Shown: positions 28,684 through 38,340 of the stretch, piece by piece
Numbering within the stretch: the first letter of the stretch is position 1
How the letters are laid out: each line of letters starts with the position of its first letter
Source: Iodobacter fluviatilis
Lineage (GTDB): Bacteria > Pseudomonadota > Gammaproteobacteria > Burkholderiales > Chitinibacteraceae
Length of the DNA stretch: 64,000 nucleotides
Direction: 5' to 3'
Assembly: GCF_004194535.1 (NCBI RefSeq)
Contig: NZ_CP025781.1
Location: 2,170,001-2,234,000 of the forward strand
Notes under the pieces: model-generated
The model's database searches: none
Seen by the model: the letters and a program-made list of their open reading frames with translations, nothing else
Told to the model about the DNA's origin: nothing
Position numbers and translations under genes: made by a program

Positions 28684-30012
28684 TCACACATGCAGCAGTA
28701 AATGTTTCCTTTCCCATGGGCTGATGACTTTGGCGTATTCCACGTATTCGGCTTCTTTTACAGCACAATAGGCTTTGATAAATCGCTCTCCCAGTAGCTT
28801 GGATATCGGGGCGCAATCGCTAAGGATTTGCGTGGCGGCGTCTAGCCCACGGGGGAAGGCGAAGGGTAGGGTGTAGGCGTCGCCGGTAAGGGGCTCGCTG
28901 GGTTTTAGCTGCTCGTCTATGCCTAAATAAGCGCAAGCCAGCGTGGCGGCGAGGGCCAGATAGGGGTTGCAGTCCACACCGGGTAGGCGGTTTTCTATGC
29001 GGCGGGCGGCGGGGTCGGAGTGTGGCACGCGTATGCCGCAGCTGCGGTTATCAAAGCCCCATTGCACATTGATGGGGGCGGCGTAGTAGCGGGTTAGGCG
29101 GCGGTAGCTGTTTACAAAGGGGGCAAATAGCGCGATCACCTGCGGGAAGTATTTTTGCATGCCCGCTACCGATTGATAAAACACCTCGCTGGGCGTGCCG
29201 TCGATATTCGAGAATACATTTTGGCCGCTGATCGCATCTACCACGCTCATATGGATATGCATGGCCGAGCCTGGCTCGTTTTCCATAGGTTTAGCCATAA
29301 AAGTGGCGTACATATTGTGGCGGATCGCCGCTTCCCTTACTGTGCGTTTAAATAGAAATACCTGATCGGCCAGCTCCAAGGCATCGCCGTGCAAAAAGTT
29401 GATTTCCATTTGGCAAGCGCCCACTTCATGGATCAGTGTGTCGATCTGTAAGCCCTGCGCATCGCAGTAATCGTAAACATCTTCAAACAAATCGTCGTAT
29501 TCATTGACCGCATCAATTGAATACGCCTTGCGGCCGGTTTCTGGCCGGCCGGTGCGCCCAAGTGGCGGCTGCAGGGGCAGATCTGGGTCGCGGTTGATAT
29601 CGACTAGATAAAATTCCATTTCTGGTGCAACAACGGGCTTCCAGCCGCGCTCTGCATAGAGTTTTAATACACGGCGTAATACATAACGTGGCGATAACTC
29701 AACGGGGCTGCCATCAAAGTAAAAACAATCGTGAATCACCTGCGCCACGGGGTCTTTGGCCCATGGAACGATACGTATGGTGTTGGGATCGGGAATCAGA
29801 ATCATGTCCGGATCGGTGACTGGCGTGATGTTTTGGGCGTACTCGCCAGTGACGGTTTGCACCAGTACGGTAATAGGCAGGCGCATGCCTTCGTCTTCGC
29901 TGAATTTTTCTTTGGGCACAATTTTACCGCGGGCAATGCCGGTGAAATCGGGGGTAACACATTCCACTTCAGTGATTCGGCGTTCTCGCAGCCAGTCGCT
30001 AATTAAGCTCAT
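28684..30012 (-). CDS. puuA: gamma-glutamylpolyamine synthetase (glutamine synthetase family, PuuA/SpuI-like)
   Basis: 442 residues of the type I glutamine synthetase fold that links glutamate to putrescine or another polyamine using ATP. Motifs: N-terminal R-I-T-E-V-E-C-V-T-P-D-F-x-G-I-A-R-G-K, the metal site E-M-E-F-Y-L, E-V-G-A-C-Q-M-E-I-N-F, and H-I-H-M-S-V. It starts at an ATG with GGGAGG upstream. It is divergent from a glutamine amidotransferase gene and upstream of the SpuC-like aminotransferase, so the set breaks down polyamines through gamma-glutamylation. Confidence 0.92.
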   Translation of the reverse strand: MSLISDWLRERRITEVECVTPDFTGIARGKIVPKEKFSEDEGMRLPITVLVQTVTGEYAQNITPVTDPDMILIPDPNTIRIVPWAKDPVAQVIHDCFYFDGSPVELSPRYVLRRVLKLYAERGWKPVVAPEMEFYLVDINRDPDLPLQPPLGRTGRPETGRKAYSIDAVNEYDDLFEDVYDYCDAQGLQIDTLIHEVGACQMEINFLHGDALELADQVFLFKRTVREAAIRHNMYATFMAKPMENEPGSAMHIHMSVVDAISGQNVFSNIDGTPSEVFYQSVAGMQKYFPQVIALFAPFVNSYRRLTRYYAAPINVQWGFDNRSCGIRVPHSDPAARRIENRLPGVDCNPYLALAATLACAYLGIDEQLKPSEPLTGDAYTLPFAFPRGLDAATQILSDCAPISKLLGERFIKAYCAVKEAEYVEYAKVISPWERKHLLLHV

Positions 30013-30151
30013 GGTGCCTCCCTTTGGGGTTTATTTAGACGGATTGGCCTGCATCTTTATATAAATTTAATACTGGCCTGCTGTGTTTTTACAATTTCTT
30101 TCTTTTTGATTGCATAGGATTAACGTGTTAATTACTCCTAGGTGTGTACTA

Positions 30152-30928
30152 GTGAAACCCATTGCAATCTGTCGTCATGAAGCCACTCAAGGGCCGGGCT
30201 ATTTACAATCCTTTCTAGATAAACACGGCGTGCCTTATCGCGTATTTGCTATTGATGCGGGTGATACCCCTCCTCGTTGTGCCGCCGAATTTAGTGGCGT
30301 GGTGATTCTTGGCTCTAATGCCGGTGTTAACGATGGTCTCGCTTGGATTAAGCGGGAAGAAGCGCTACTGAAAGATGCTTTACGGCTGGAGCGCCCCATT
30401 CTTGGCCATTGTTTTGGTGGGCAATTGCTATCCAAAAGCTTGGGGGGCGAGGTACGTCGTAATAGCGTGCCGCAAATCGGCTGGGGCAAGGTGCTGGTGA
30501 CCAAGTTTGATGAGGCGCGCCAGTGGCTGGGCGATAAGCGTGAGCTGGATTTGTTTCACTGGCACTTTGATACTTTTGAAGTGCCGCGTGGTGCAAAGCG
30601 GATGTTGTTTGGTTATTACTGCATGAATAAAGGCTTTGCCCTTGGCCCGCATTTGGGGCTGCAATCGCATCTGGAAGTCACCGCGCAGAGCATTCGCCAG
30701 TGGTGTGCCGAAGACAGGCAGGTGTTGCAGCAGTGGCAAGCACAAAGCTCGGTGCAGAGCGAGGCGCAGATTTTGCATCGCTTGGATGAAAAAGTAGCCG
30801 TGCTGCACCAAGTTGCCGATCATGTTTACCGGCAGTGGCTGGGAGGGGTATCGGGTGCTCTGCATGCGCATTTGGTTAGAACACAGCGGCCAAATGGTGG
30901 TGCTGGCTGGCTGGAGGCGCTTAAATAG
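30152..30928 (+). CDS. class I glutamine amidotransferase-like protein
   Basis: 258 residues counted from GTG (V-K-P-I-A-I-C-R-H-E). The nucleophile motif is I-L-G-H-C-F-G-G-Q-L and the catalytic histidine region is F-H-W-H-F-D-T-F. It resembles GMP-synthase-type GATase proteins found beside polyamine genes. It is divergent from puuA with a 139-base gap that probably holds both promoters. The role is probably hydrolysis of a gamma-glutamyl or amide bond in the same pathway. The GTG start is uncertain; the frame opens further upstream at 30110. Confidence 0.8.
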   Translation: MKPIAICRHEATQGPGYLQSFLDKHGVPYRVFAIDAGDTPPRCAAEFSGVVILGSNAGVNDGLAWIKREEALLKDALRLERPILGHCFGGQLLSKSLGGEVRRNSVPQIGWGKVLVTKFDEARQWLGDKRELDLFHWHFDTFEVPRGAKRMLFGYYCMNKGFALGPHLGLQSHLEVTAQSIRQWCAEDRQVLQQWQAQSSVQSEAQILHRLDEKVAVLHQVADHVYRQWLGGVSGALHAHLVRTQRPNGGAGWLEALK

Positions 30929-30950
30929 GGGCTGGTATCTGCGCATAGGC

Positions 30951-31706
30951 TCACCTTTTTCTAGTGCTAAGTTGACGCTGTGTACACGCCGCCGCAAATC
31001 CTGCCAGCATGACCATAGAGAGTGGATTGTCTTGAAATTTCCACTCTGGATGCCATTGCACCGCCAGCGCAAAGCTGGTGGCATGGCTCACGCTAAAGGC
31101 TTCGATCAGCCCATCGGGGGCAATGGCTTCTATCTGCAAGCCCGCCCCTAATGTGGCAACGCCTTGATGATGTAAAGAATTAACTCTGGCGCTCGTCTGG
31201 CCATATAACTGGTGTAGCAGCCCGCCGGGCACTAGCTCTATTTCATGTGCTGGGCCGTACATTTCATCAAGGCTGCCGCCTTGTTCACGATGGTCTAGCT
31301 TTCCCGCTTGCTGATGCACGGCCTGCTCTAGTGTGCCGCCAAATGCTACGTTCACCTCTTGCGCGCCTCGGCAAATACCCAAAACCGGTACTCCCAACTT
31401 AACCGCCTCTCTAATTAAGGGCAGGGTGGTGGCGTCTCTTTGCGGATCATTAAAATCATCGGCTAGCACTTGGCCTTGGTAGTGACGTGGCTCGATGTTT
31501 GATTGGCTACCGGTGAGCAGCAGGCCATCGATGCTGCTTAATATTTGCTCAAGCTGACTGGTTTCACCTAGTGCGGGGATAAGCAGCGGTAAGCCGCCTG
31601 CGGCCGTGGCGGCTTGAATATATTTCTCCCCAACTAAATGAAAGAAATGGCCATCTTCTTTTAAGCGCCAGCGGCAGCAAGTGATTCCAATAATGGGCTG
31701 AGCCAT
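30951..31706 (-). CDS. puuD: gamma-glutamyl-GABA hydrolase family peptidase (PuuD/SpuA-like)
   Basis: 251 residues. Starts M-A-Q-P-I-I-G-I-T-C; L-L-T-G-S-Q-S-N-I-E-P and the nucleophile V-L-G-I-C-R-G-A-Q-E are characteristic, followed by V-N-S-L-H-H-Q-G and V-Q-W-H-P-E-W. It removes the glutamyl group from gamma-glutamyl-GABA (or a similar conjugate) to release GABA. It converges on the GATase gene and lies beside the PuuR-like regulator, completing a polyamine degradation cluster. Confidence 0.9.
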   Translation of the reverse strand: MAQPIIGITCCRWRLKEDGHFFHLVGEKYIQAATAAGGLPLLIPALGETSQLEQILSSIDGLLLTGSQSNIEPRHYQGQVLADDFNDPQRDATTLPLIREAVKLGVPVLGICRGAQEVNVAFGGTLEQAVHQQAGKLDHREQGGSLDEMYGPAHEIELVPGGLLHQLYGQTSARVNSLHHQGVATLGAGLQIEAIAPDGLIEAFSVSHATSFALAVQWHPEWKFQDNPLSMVMLAGFAAACTQRQLSTRKR

Positions 31707-31951
31707 GATGCATCTCTGCTGATATGGGGTGGATTAGCGAATGCAGTGCTGATTAAAACGATGCACGCCAGTGGATTTTGGCCACCTTATGTATTAAGAC
31801 TAGCCTGTTAAATATATTTGACAAGGTGTGGCTTTGTGCTTGGGCTAAGTAAATTCCTGTAGCGCAAAAAAATGCAGCACTGGCTCGCTGGCTTATTCTT
31901 CTTGCATGACATAGTTTAAGTGGGTGTTGATTATTTTGAACGGAGCTGGCT

Positions 31952-32497
31952 ATGGACGTTGGCGCAAGGCTAAAACGGGTGCGACAGCGCTTTGGCTTAT
32001 CGCAGCGGGAGTTGGCGAAAAGGGCTGGCGTAACCAATGCCACCGTTTCATTAATTGAGCAAAATCGGGTTAGCCCTTCGATTAGCTCATTAAAAAAACT
32101 GCTGGAAGGGTTTCCGATGTCTTTGGCGGAGTTCTTTACCTTTGAGCAAGATAGTATTGCGCCCAGCTATATCTTCCCCGCAGGCGAGCAACCCAATTTG
32201 GGCAATGCCGCTTTGCAAATGCACTTGGTTGGGTCTGGGTTTCAGGATAGGCATATCGGTTTATTGCGGGAGCAATACCAGCCGGGGGCAGATACCGGTA
32301 GTGAAATGCTGCAGCACGAGGGGCAGGAGTGCGGTGTGTTGGTGAGAGGGTATATGGAGCTGACTATCGCAGGGCAGGTGCATCATTTGCAGGCGGGGGA
32401 TGGTTATTATTTTCCAAGCAATTTGCCGCATCGTTTTCGGAATATCGGCGATGGCGCTGCCGAAGTAATTAGCGCCAATACGCCGAGTTCTTTTTAA
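31952..32497 (+). CDS. PuuR-like transcriptional regulator (XRE HTH plus cupin)
   Basis: 181 residues. The N-terminal HTH (R-F-G-L-S-Q-R-E-L-A-K-R-A-G-V-T-N-A-T-V-S-L-I-E) is followed by a cupin domain with H-x-G-Q-E-C-G-V-L-V-R-G and D-G-Y-Y-F-P-S-N-L-P-H-R-F-R-N. This is the architecture of PuuR, the putrescine-responsive repressor. GGAG lies 6 bases before the ATG. It is divergent from puuD and likely controls the cluster. Its stop overlaps the stop of the convergent thrH by 4 bases. Confidence 0.88.
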   Translation: MDVGARLKRVRQRFGLSQRELAKRAGVTNATVSLIEQNRVSPSISSLKKLLEGFPMSLAEFFTFEQDSIAPSYIFPAGEQPNLGNAALQMHLVGSGFQDRHIGLLREQYQPGADTGSEMLQHEGQECGVLVRGYMELTIAGQVHHLQAGDGYYFPSNLPHRFRNIGDGAAEVISANTPSSF

Positions 32498-33117
32498 TTT
32501 ACCGAGCTTAATACAGCATCAGGCTCAAGGATGATGTCATTTAAAATCTCTTGATAACTGAGTGCTACACGTATGTCAGGCGCGGCTTGTCTTGTTTCTG
32601 CGGAAGGGCAAAATAAATAGCTATGTGTGGCTTTGCGCAGCATGCTGATATCGTTAAAGGCATCGCCTACGGCCAAGGTGCGAGCACCCATTGCTGCAAA
32701 TTCTTCGATCACTTCATGCTTACCATGAGTGCGGCTATAGCTGGCGAAGCGAATTTGCCCGTTCGGTTTGCAAACAAAGCGATGGCAGCGTAGCTCTGGC
32801 TGACCCAGCATCTTCCACAGCGGCATGAGCATTTCTTGAAAAGCATCAGAAACCAGTACAATGCGGTAGTGTTTTTGTAGCTGATTGATAAAATCAATTG
32901 CGCCAGGCAAGGGTGCAAGTTTGGCTATCATATGTTCAATATCGGCAAGGCCTAGGTGGTTTTCATTCAAAATGCAGATGCGTTTTGAAACCAACTGCAC
33001 ATAATCGGGCTCTTCGCGCGTGGTAATAGCCAGCGATTGAATTCCAGTATATTGGGCAATATGTGGCCACATTTCTGGAATCAATACGCCTTCCATATCG
33101 ATGCATGCAATTTTCAT
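32494..33117 (-). CDS. thrH: ThrH, phosphoserine phosphatase / homoserine phosphotransferase
   Basis: 207 residues starting M-K-I-A-C-I-D-M-E-G-V-L-I-P-E, the HAD-family nucleophile motif in its ThrH variant (Asp-Met-Glu). L-V-S-D-A-F-Q-E supplies motif II, and A-V-G-D-A-F-N-D motif IV. ThrH dephosphorylates phosphoserine and can transfer the phosphate to homoserine. AAAGG stands 9 bases before this ATG, so the shorter start is preferred over the upstream frame. Converges on the PuuR-like gene. Confidence 0.92.
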   Translation of the reverse strand: MKIACIDMEGVLIPEMWPHIAQYTGIQSLAITTREEPDYVQLVSKRICILNENHLGLADIEHMIAKLAPLPGAIDFINQLQKHYRIVLVSDAFQEMLMPLWKMLGQPELRCHRFVCKPNGQIRFASYSRTHGKHEVIEEFAAMGARTLAVGDAFNDISMLRKATHSYLFCPSAETRQAAPDIRVALSYQEILNDIILEPDAVLSSVN

Positions 33118-33197
33118 TTGTTTAGCCTTTGGGGATAAAAGTGTGGATGTGTAAAGCTGGAAGACGCACTCCGCCACCGCAGAGCGCACCCTTTGGC

Positions 33198-33815
33198 TTA
33201 ATGTGTGAGTGGTGCAAAGGCAAGCGATACACCTAACCCAAGCAGGGCGCTACCAATGATTTTATTGAGCACACTTTGCCCATTAATCATGGCGGATCTT
33301 AAAGTTTGGTGAGAGAAAAACAGCGCTACGAGTGAAAACCAAACACCGTGCGCTAAAGACATAAATAAGCCATAGCCAATTTGCTGGGTCAGCGGAGTGC
33401 TTGGGTTAACAACTTGGGTGTAGGTGCTTACTACAAAAAGCGTGGTTTTAGGGTTGAGTACATTGGTTAGAAAGCCATTTCTTAGCGCAGAAAAAGGGCT
33501 TAAACCTGCATCAGCGCTTAAATCTATATCGAGCTTACTTTTGCTGGTAAAGGTTTTGTAGCCGATATAAATCAAGTAAATCGCACCTGCTATTTTGATC
33601 ACGGTAAACAGTGCTGGTGATTGTGAAATGATCAGCCCTACACCCAACATGGTGTACATCACATGGATTTGTACGCCCAAGGCAATGCCTAGTGCGGCCA
33701 ATAAACCTGCTTTGCGGCCGTAGAGATAGCTATTGCGGGTGACCATTGCGAAATCAGCGCCGGGACTGATAACGGCTAGAATGGTGATGAGGGCGACGGC
33801 AAAAATTTCGTTCAT
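33198..33815 (-). CDS. LysE/RhtB family amino-acid exporter
   Basis: 205 residues with about six hydrophobic segments. The N-terminal signature I-S-P-G-A-D-F-A-M-V-T-R-N-S is typical for RhtB/LysE, and N-P-K-T-x-L-F follows in the middle. It exports an amino acid or derivative across the inner membrane. AAGGAT precedes the ATG. It lies 38 bases after the upstream dioxygenase gene, suggesting the two form an operon in which a hydroxylated amino acid is made and pumped out. Confidence 0.92.
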   Translation of the reverse strand: MNEIFAVALITILAVISPGADFAMVTRNSYLYGRKAGLLAALGIALGVQIHVMYTMLGVGLIISQSPALFTVIKIAGAIYLIYIGYKTFTSKSKLDIDLSADAGLSPFSALRNGFLTNVLNPKTTLFVVSTYTQVVNPSTPLTQQIGYGLFMSLAHGVWFSLVALFFSHQTLRSAMINGQSVLNKIIGSALLGLGVSLAFAPLTH

Positions 33816-33853
33816 TGGATTTATCCTTTAAATCAATCGGCAGTCGTTGGGGA

Positions 33854-34615
33854 TTACGTTTTGCGGCGGAAGGTAATGACAAGCACATCTCGTGAAGCCA
33901 GCCGGTCACTATCGAGCTGCATGATGGGCGTTACGCCATGGAACACTTGCTCATCATTGACCAGTGCCATATCCAGTGGGTTGGTTAAAACAAACTGATC
34001 TAAGCGGTTTTTGTTGAGGTCATAAATAGTGGTTGCGCCATTCACCATATTGGAGCGCTGCACCATCAGCATCATCACAAAATTAACGCCATCTCTATGC
34101 ACGCCTTCTGGTGTGGGCAGGCCTGCTTGCTTTGTATTGGCTTCAATGCGAAATTGGTGTGCTTCAATATGCCAAGCATGCTCTGGCATCAGTTGACTAA
34201 AAATATCGCAAGCCAAGGTAAGCAAGTTATTCATGCTATGGCTTTGCATCACCGCATCGCTAATCGGTGCATAGTGGCGAGCAATACCGCCATTTAAATT
34301 GTTGTAAGTTAAGCTTTGGTAATGCGGTTGATGTGCTTCTTTTTGCCATAGGCGGCTGGCGGCTGGGGCGCTCAGTGTGGCGTGCTTACGTTTACGATAG
34401 CTGCCTTGGTCGGCCATATAGGTGTCAAGAGCCAGATCAGACCAGCTATTTTGAAAGGCTTTCCAGTCTTGCAGTGCGGTAGCTTGCTGTTGTTGCAATA
34501 TTGATCTGACCTGCTCTGCAGGAATAAAACAGAAGTTTTTTTGAGTCATTTGCTTACGAACTTGCGCTAGATCTGAAGACGCTTGCTTGTTATTACGGTA
34601 AGGGGTTTGCAGCAT
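33854..34615 (-). CDS. 2OG-Fe(II) dioxygenase family protein (amino-acid hydroxylase type)
   Basis: 253 residues. Iron ligands are seen as H-R-D-G-V-N-F (His-x-Asp) and F-H-G-V-T-P-I with a downstream Arg. The context resembles the 2OG-Fe dioxygenase family that includes L-isoleucine 4-hydroxylase (IDO) and BsmA. Such enzymes hydroxylate free aliphatic amino acids using 2-oxoglutarate and O2. A LysE exporter follows directly and a LysR regulator is divergent. Substrate is inferred from the family only. Confidence 0.85.
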   Translation of the reverse strand: MLQTPYRNNKQASSDLAQVRKQMTQKNFCFIPAEQVRSILQQQQATALQDWKAFQNSWSDLALDTYMADQGSYRKRKHATLSAPAASRLWQKEAHQPHYQSLTYNNLNGGIARHYAPISDAVMQSHSMNNLLTLACDIFSQLMPEHAWHIEAHQFRIEANTKQAGLPTPEGVHRDGVNFVMMLMVQRSNMVNGATTIYDLNKNRLDQFVLTNPLDMALVNDEQVFHGVTPIMQLDSDRLASRDVLVITFRRKT

Positions 34616-34755
34616 TTAAAAACCTATTTTTCATTTTTTGATTTGTTGATGGAAGTTGTGCGTCAGCTATTGCATGGCTTGTTGCTATTTTGTCTATCTT
34701 GCTCGTTCAGTAAAATCGATTTATGCTCAATAAAATCAATGAGAAAAAGTCAACG

Positions 34756-35688
34756 ATGAGTATTCGAATTCCTTCACTCAATGCTTTACGGGTATTTGAG
34801 GCGGCAGCACGGCATCTCAGCCTGATTCGCGCTTCAGAAGAATTGTTTGTTACGCAGGGAGCCGTAAGCCGCCAGATTAAGCAGCTAGAAGAAAGCTTGG
34901 ATGTGTTGCTATTTGAGCGCCGGAATCGGGCCATTTTTCTGACCAGAGAGGGCGAGCTACTAAAAAACACGTGCCAAGAGATGCTGGCGCAATTGGCGCT
35001 TACATTGCAAAAACTCAAGGGAAACCCTTACGATAGGCCCTTGGTTGTATCGTGTGAGCCAACAATTGCCATGCGCTGGCTTATTCCTCGCTTAAGCGAT
35101 TTTCATAGCCGCTATCCGGCGATTCAGTTGCATTTATTTACAGCAGGAGGCGTGGTTGATTTTCAAGGCGGGCATATTGATCTAGCGATCAGGCGCAATG
35201 ATTTCAACTGGGGGAAAGATTGCTATTCAGAAGAAATAGGGCAGGAAAAAGTAGGGCCGGTGTGTGTGCCAGAGCAGTTGCAAGATGGGGGCATAAACCT
35301 TGAACAGAGCAGTCTTTTGCATACTCGTACCCGAGCAAATGCTTGGGCCCGTTGGGGGGAGGAGGCGCAGCAGGCGGTCACGAGCCGCCAAAACTCATAT
35401 TTTGAGCATTTTTATTTAAGCTTGCAGGCGGCGACTGCAGGCTTAGGCGTCGCGATTGCTTCGGCCTATATGATAGAAGAAGAGCTAATAAATGGCCGCC
35501 TAGTGGCTCCATTTGGCTTTGTGCCGGATGGTTCTCGTTATTTTGTTTTGTCCGCAGAGCCGTTTGCTCAAGATGAGCGGCGCTTAGTGTTTTTGGATTG
35601 GATTAGGCAAGAGTTTCAAAAATCGGATGAGGCATTGGGGAGCTTGCTTGTGCCTACCCAGCTATGCCCTCATAGCACTTTGGCATAG
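34756..35688 (+). CDS. LysR family transcriptional regulator (GcvA-like)
   Basis: 310 residues. The N-terminal HTH reads L-N-A-L-R-V-F-E-A-A-A-R-H-L-S, then V-T-Q-G-A-V-S-R-Q-I-K-Q-L-E, then F-E-R-R-N-R; the effector domain follows. This is the GcvA-type subgroup. It is divergent from the dioxygenase-exporter pair with about 140 bases between, so it probably regulates them. The ATG at 34756 gives the standard M-S-I-R-I-P-S-L-N start; an upstream ATG at 34723 is less likely. Confidence 0.92.
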   Translation: MSIRIPSLNALRVFEAAARHLSLIRASEELFVTQGAVSRQIKQLEESLDVLLFERRNRAIFLTREGELLKNTCQEMLAQLALTLQKLKGNPYDRPLVVSCEPTIAMRWLIPRLSDFHSRYPAIQLHLFTAGGVVDFQGGHIDLAIRRNDFNWGKDCYSEEIGQEKVGPVCVPEQLQDGGINLEQSSLLHTRTRANAWARWGEEAQQAVTSRQNSYFEHFYLSLQAATAGLGVAIASAYMIEEELINGRLVAPFGFVPDGSRYFVLSAEPFAQDERRLVFLDWIRQEFQKSDEALGSLLVPTQLCPHSTLA

Positions 35689-35713
35689 CTTGTAGACGCT
35701 TGCAGGAAAAGCA

Positions 35714-36649
35714 TTAGTCTAAACGATAGCTCAGCCCTAGTGCCTGCGTTGAAACGCGTGTACCTGCCTTGCCTTGCACAATCGCTTCAATATCATTAAG
35801 CGAACCAATCACCGCTACTTTGCCGGTGTTGCTGGCAAATTCGCAGGCTGCTTGTACTTTGGGGCCCATCGAGCCTGCGGCAAAACCGAGGCGTTCTAAT
35901 TCATCGGGATGGGCGCTGGCAATGGCTTTTTGGGTGGACTTGCCATAGTTGATATAGGTAGCGCTGACATCGGTGGCAATCACCAGCAAATCGGCGTTTA
36001 GCTCTTCGGCCAGCAGGGCAGAGCAGAGGTCTTTATCAATCACGGCTTCAATGCCGTGCAATTTCCCTTCTTTATCGTAGCAAGTTGGAATCCCGCCGCC
36101 GCCAGCGCAAATCACGATGGTGCCATGTTCTAGCAGCCATTTTACTGGGCGAATTTCAAAAATACGTTTTGGCCTAGGGCTAGCCACCACACGGCGGAAT
36201 TTATCGCCATCGGGGGCAATAGACCAGCCTTTTTCGGTAGCCAGCCTATCGGCGTCTTCTTTGCTATAAACCGGGCCGATGGGTTTGGTTGGGTTGTTAA
36301 AAGCAGGATCGGCTGCGTCGACTTCTACTTGGGTCAGAATGGTGGCAAGCGGGGTTTCGACGGGTAGCAGATTGCCTAGCTCCTGCTCAATCATATAGCC
36401 GATCATGCCCTCGGTTTCGGCGCCTAAAACATCCAGGGGATAGGGGCTGACCTGGCTGTAGGCGGCGTTTTGTAGGGCCAACAAACCCACTTGTGGGCCA
36501 TTGCCGTGGGCGATGACGAGCTCATTTTTTGGGGCAACGCGGGCGATTTGTTTGACGGCGATGATGACGTTTTCACGTTGATTATCTGCACTCATGGCTT
36601 CGCCACGGCGAAGCAGAGCATTGCCGCCTAGGGCGATGACGATACGCAT
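35714..36649 (-). CDS. arcC: carbamate kinase
   Basis: 311 residues starting [13 protein letters not shown]. Also visible: [18 protein letters not shown] and G-S-M-G-P-K-V-Q-A. It converts carbamoyl phosphate and ADP to ATP, CO2 and NH3 as the last step of the arginine deiminase pathway. AAGGA lies 6 bases before the ATG. It is the last gene of arcDABC, separated from arcB by a 586-base gap full of repeat sequence. Confidence 0.96.
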   Translation of the reverse strand: MRIVIALGGNALLRRGEAMSADNQRENVIIAVKQIARVAPKNELVIAHGNGPQVGLLALQNAAYSQVSPYPLDVLGAETEGMIGYMIEQELGNLLPVETPLATILTQVEVDAADPAFNNPTKPIGPVYSKEDADRLATEKGWSIAPDGDKFRRVVASPRPKRIFEIRPVKWLLEHGTIVICAGGGGIPTCYDKEGKLHGIEAVIDKDLCSALLAEELNADLLVIATDVSATYINYGKSTQKAIASAHPDELERLGFAAGSMGPKVQAACEFASNTGKVAVIGSLNDIEAIVQGKAGTRVSTQALGLSYRLD

Positions 36650-37235
36650 AATGAATCCTTTATGGTGGTTTACATCGCAATTTTTAGTGCCTTTGGCACC
36701 TTGGTTTTTGAGTAACTGTTACTGCTATACGTCTGCAAGCATTGAATCATCGTAGGGCGGGTGAAACTTGCCGTTTTTGTAGCGTTTCATGCCAATGTCT
36801 GGCGGGGCTTTCTCGTAAGCGCTAGCAAATACAAAAAGATCTTTTTAGTGCCTTCGGCACGTTGGTTTAGGTGCGGGATTCCCCCGCGTGGGACTCACTT
36901 TCTTGAACGGCCAGAAATCATAGTACGCAAAGAGGCCGCCCCGGCCAGCACGAAGGCCCCTCACTGCGGACAATCGAGGTGGCGTCAATTCAACTCGCTT
37001 CGCTCAAACACGAATTGACGACTGCCCCACCCCGCTTGTTCCTCGTTTCGACGTACTTCAAGGGGAGATTTAAGCCCCGTGCCATGCGCGGCGAAAAAAA
37101 TCCAGATTGCTGAGTTTGAACACGCTCAAGACCCAAGGAAAACAGGCTTACTTCAAACCCGCATTCCTCCGTGAAACTCCGTGTTCTCTGGGACCGAAGT
37201 GGTTCAAGACTTGGGTTCTGTCAGTGCCGCCAAGG
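36650..37235. other. repeat-filled gap between arcB and arcC
   Basis: No gene. It holds a half REP-like unit near 36752 (CGTAGGGCGGGTGAAAC), a short partial start of the long repeat near 36685 (TAGTGCCTTTGGCACC), and the full long repeat copy 2. arcC probably depends on read-through or on its own promoter here. Confidence 0.6.
36847..37219 (+). repeat. long intergenic repeat, copy 2
   Basis: About 373 bases with the same order of conserved blocks as 28312-28676, including AGTGCCTTCGGCACGTTGG, CACGAAGGCCCCTC, ACTGCGGACAATCGAGG, CCGCTTGTTCCTCG and CCTCCGTGAAACTCCG. The centre differs between copies. Confidence 0.8.
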
Positions 37236-38246
37236 TTAAATATCCCCCAAGGTTGAAACCAGAATGGCTTTAATGGTGTGCATGCGGTTTTCTGCTTGCT
37301 CGAAGGCGATGTTGGCTGGGGATTCAAACACTTCCTCGGTGACTTCAACGCCATTAGCTAAAAATGGGTATTGCTCGGCAATTTGTTTGCCCATTTTGGT
37401 GTCGCTATTGTGAAAAGCAGGTAGGCAGTGCATAAATTTTGTGCGTGGGTTGCCGGAGGCTTTCATCATTGCGCTGTTAACTTGGTAGGGCAGTAATTGT
37501 TTGATTCGCTCGGCCCATGCTTCTACTGGCTCGCCCATCGATACCCAGACATCGGTATGGATAAAATCGACACCTTTTACGGCTTCCAGCGGGTCTTCGG
37601 TCAGCATGATGCGTGCGCCGGTTTCAGTGGCAAATTTACGGCATTGCGCAACAAAGTCTTCGTGTGGCCACAGTGCTTTAGGAGCGGCAACGCGGACATC
37701 CATGCCTAGTTTTGCGCCAATTAAGAGCAGCGAATTACCCATATTATTGCGGGCGTCACCCAGATAGGCGTAGCTGATATCGTGCAGCGGCTTGTCGCTG
37801 TGCTCGCGCATAGTTAGCACGTCGGCCAGCATTTGGGTGGGGTGGTATTCGTCGGTTAAGCCGTTAAATACCGGCACGTCGGCAAAGGCGGCTAGCTCTT
37901 CAACAATTTCTTGGCTGTAGCCACGATATTCAATGGCATCGTACAGCCGGCCCAGTACGCGGGCGGTGTCTTTCATGCTTTCTTTATGACCAATCTGCGA
38001 TGAACTTGGGTCGATATAGGTGACGTTTGCGCCTTGATCGTAAGCGGCTACTTCAAAGGAGCAGCGGGTGCGGGTGGAGGTTTTTTCAAAAATGAGCGCA
38101 ATATTTTTGCGTTTTAGATGCTGCTGCTCGGTGCCGGTGTATTTAGCGCGTTTTAGATCCCGAGATAAATCCAGCAGATAACGTAGCTCACGGGGGGTGT
38201 GATGCATCAGGCTAAGCAGATTACGATTATGCATATTGAAGGACAT
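37236..38246 (-). CDS. arcB: ornithine carbamoyltransferase, catabolic type
   Basis: 336 residues. The carbamoyl-phosphate motif S-T-R-T-R-C-S-F-E, the H-P-T-Q-M region ([10 protein letters not shown]) and the ornithine loop H-C-L-P-A-F are present. In the deiminase pathway it splits citrulline to ornithine and carbamoyl phosphate. GGAG lies 6 bases upstream of the ATG at 38246. It sits between arcA and arcC with repeats on both sides. It could also serve arginine biosynthesis if no argF exists elsewhere. Confidence 0.94.
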   Translation of the reverse strand: MSFNMHNRNLLSLMHHTPRELRYLLDLSRDLKRAKYTGTEQQHLKRKNIALIFEKTSTRTRCSFEVAAYDQGANVTYIDPSSSQIGHKESMKDTARVLGRLYDAIEYRGYSQEIVEELAAFADVPVFNGLTDEYHPTQMLADVLTMREHSDKPLHDISYAYLGDARNNMGNSLLLIGAKLGMDVRVAAPKALWPHEDFVAQCRKFATETGARIMLTEDPLEAVKGVDFIHTDVWVSMGEPVEAWAERIKQLLPYQVNSAMMKASGNPRTKFMHCLPAFHNSDTKMGKQIAEQYPFLANGVEVTEEVFESPANIAFEQAENRMHTIKAILVSTLGDI

Positions 38247-38340
38247 GATTTTCTCCAGACAAACGAAAGAAATACAAAAAGAACCAAGCGGCATCAGGGG
38301 GCCGCTGATTTCCTATGAGCAAAGCAAAAAAGATCGTTTA

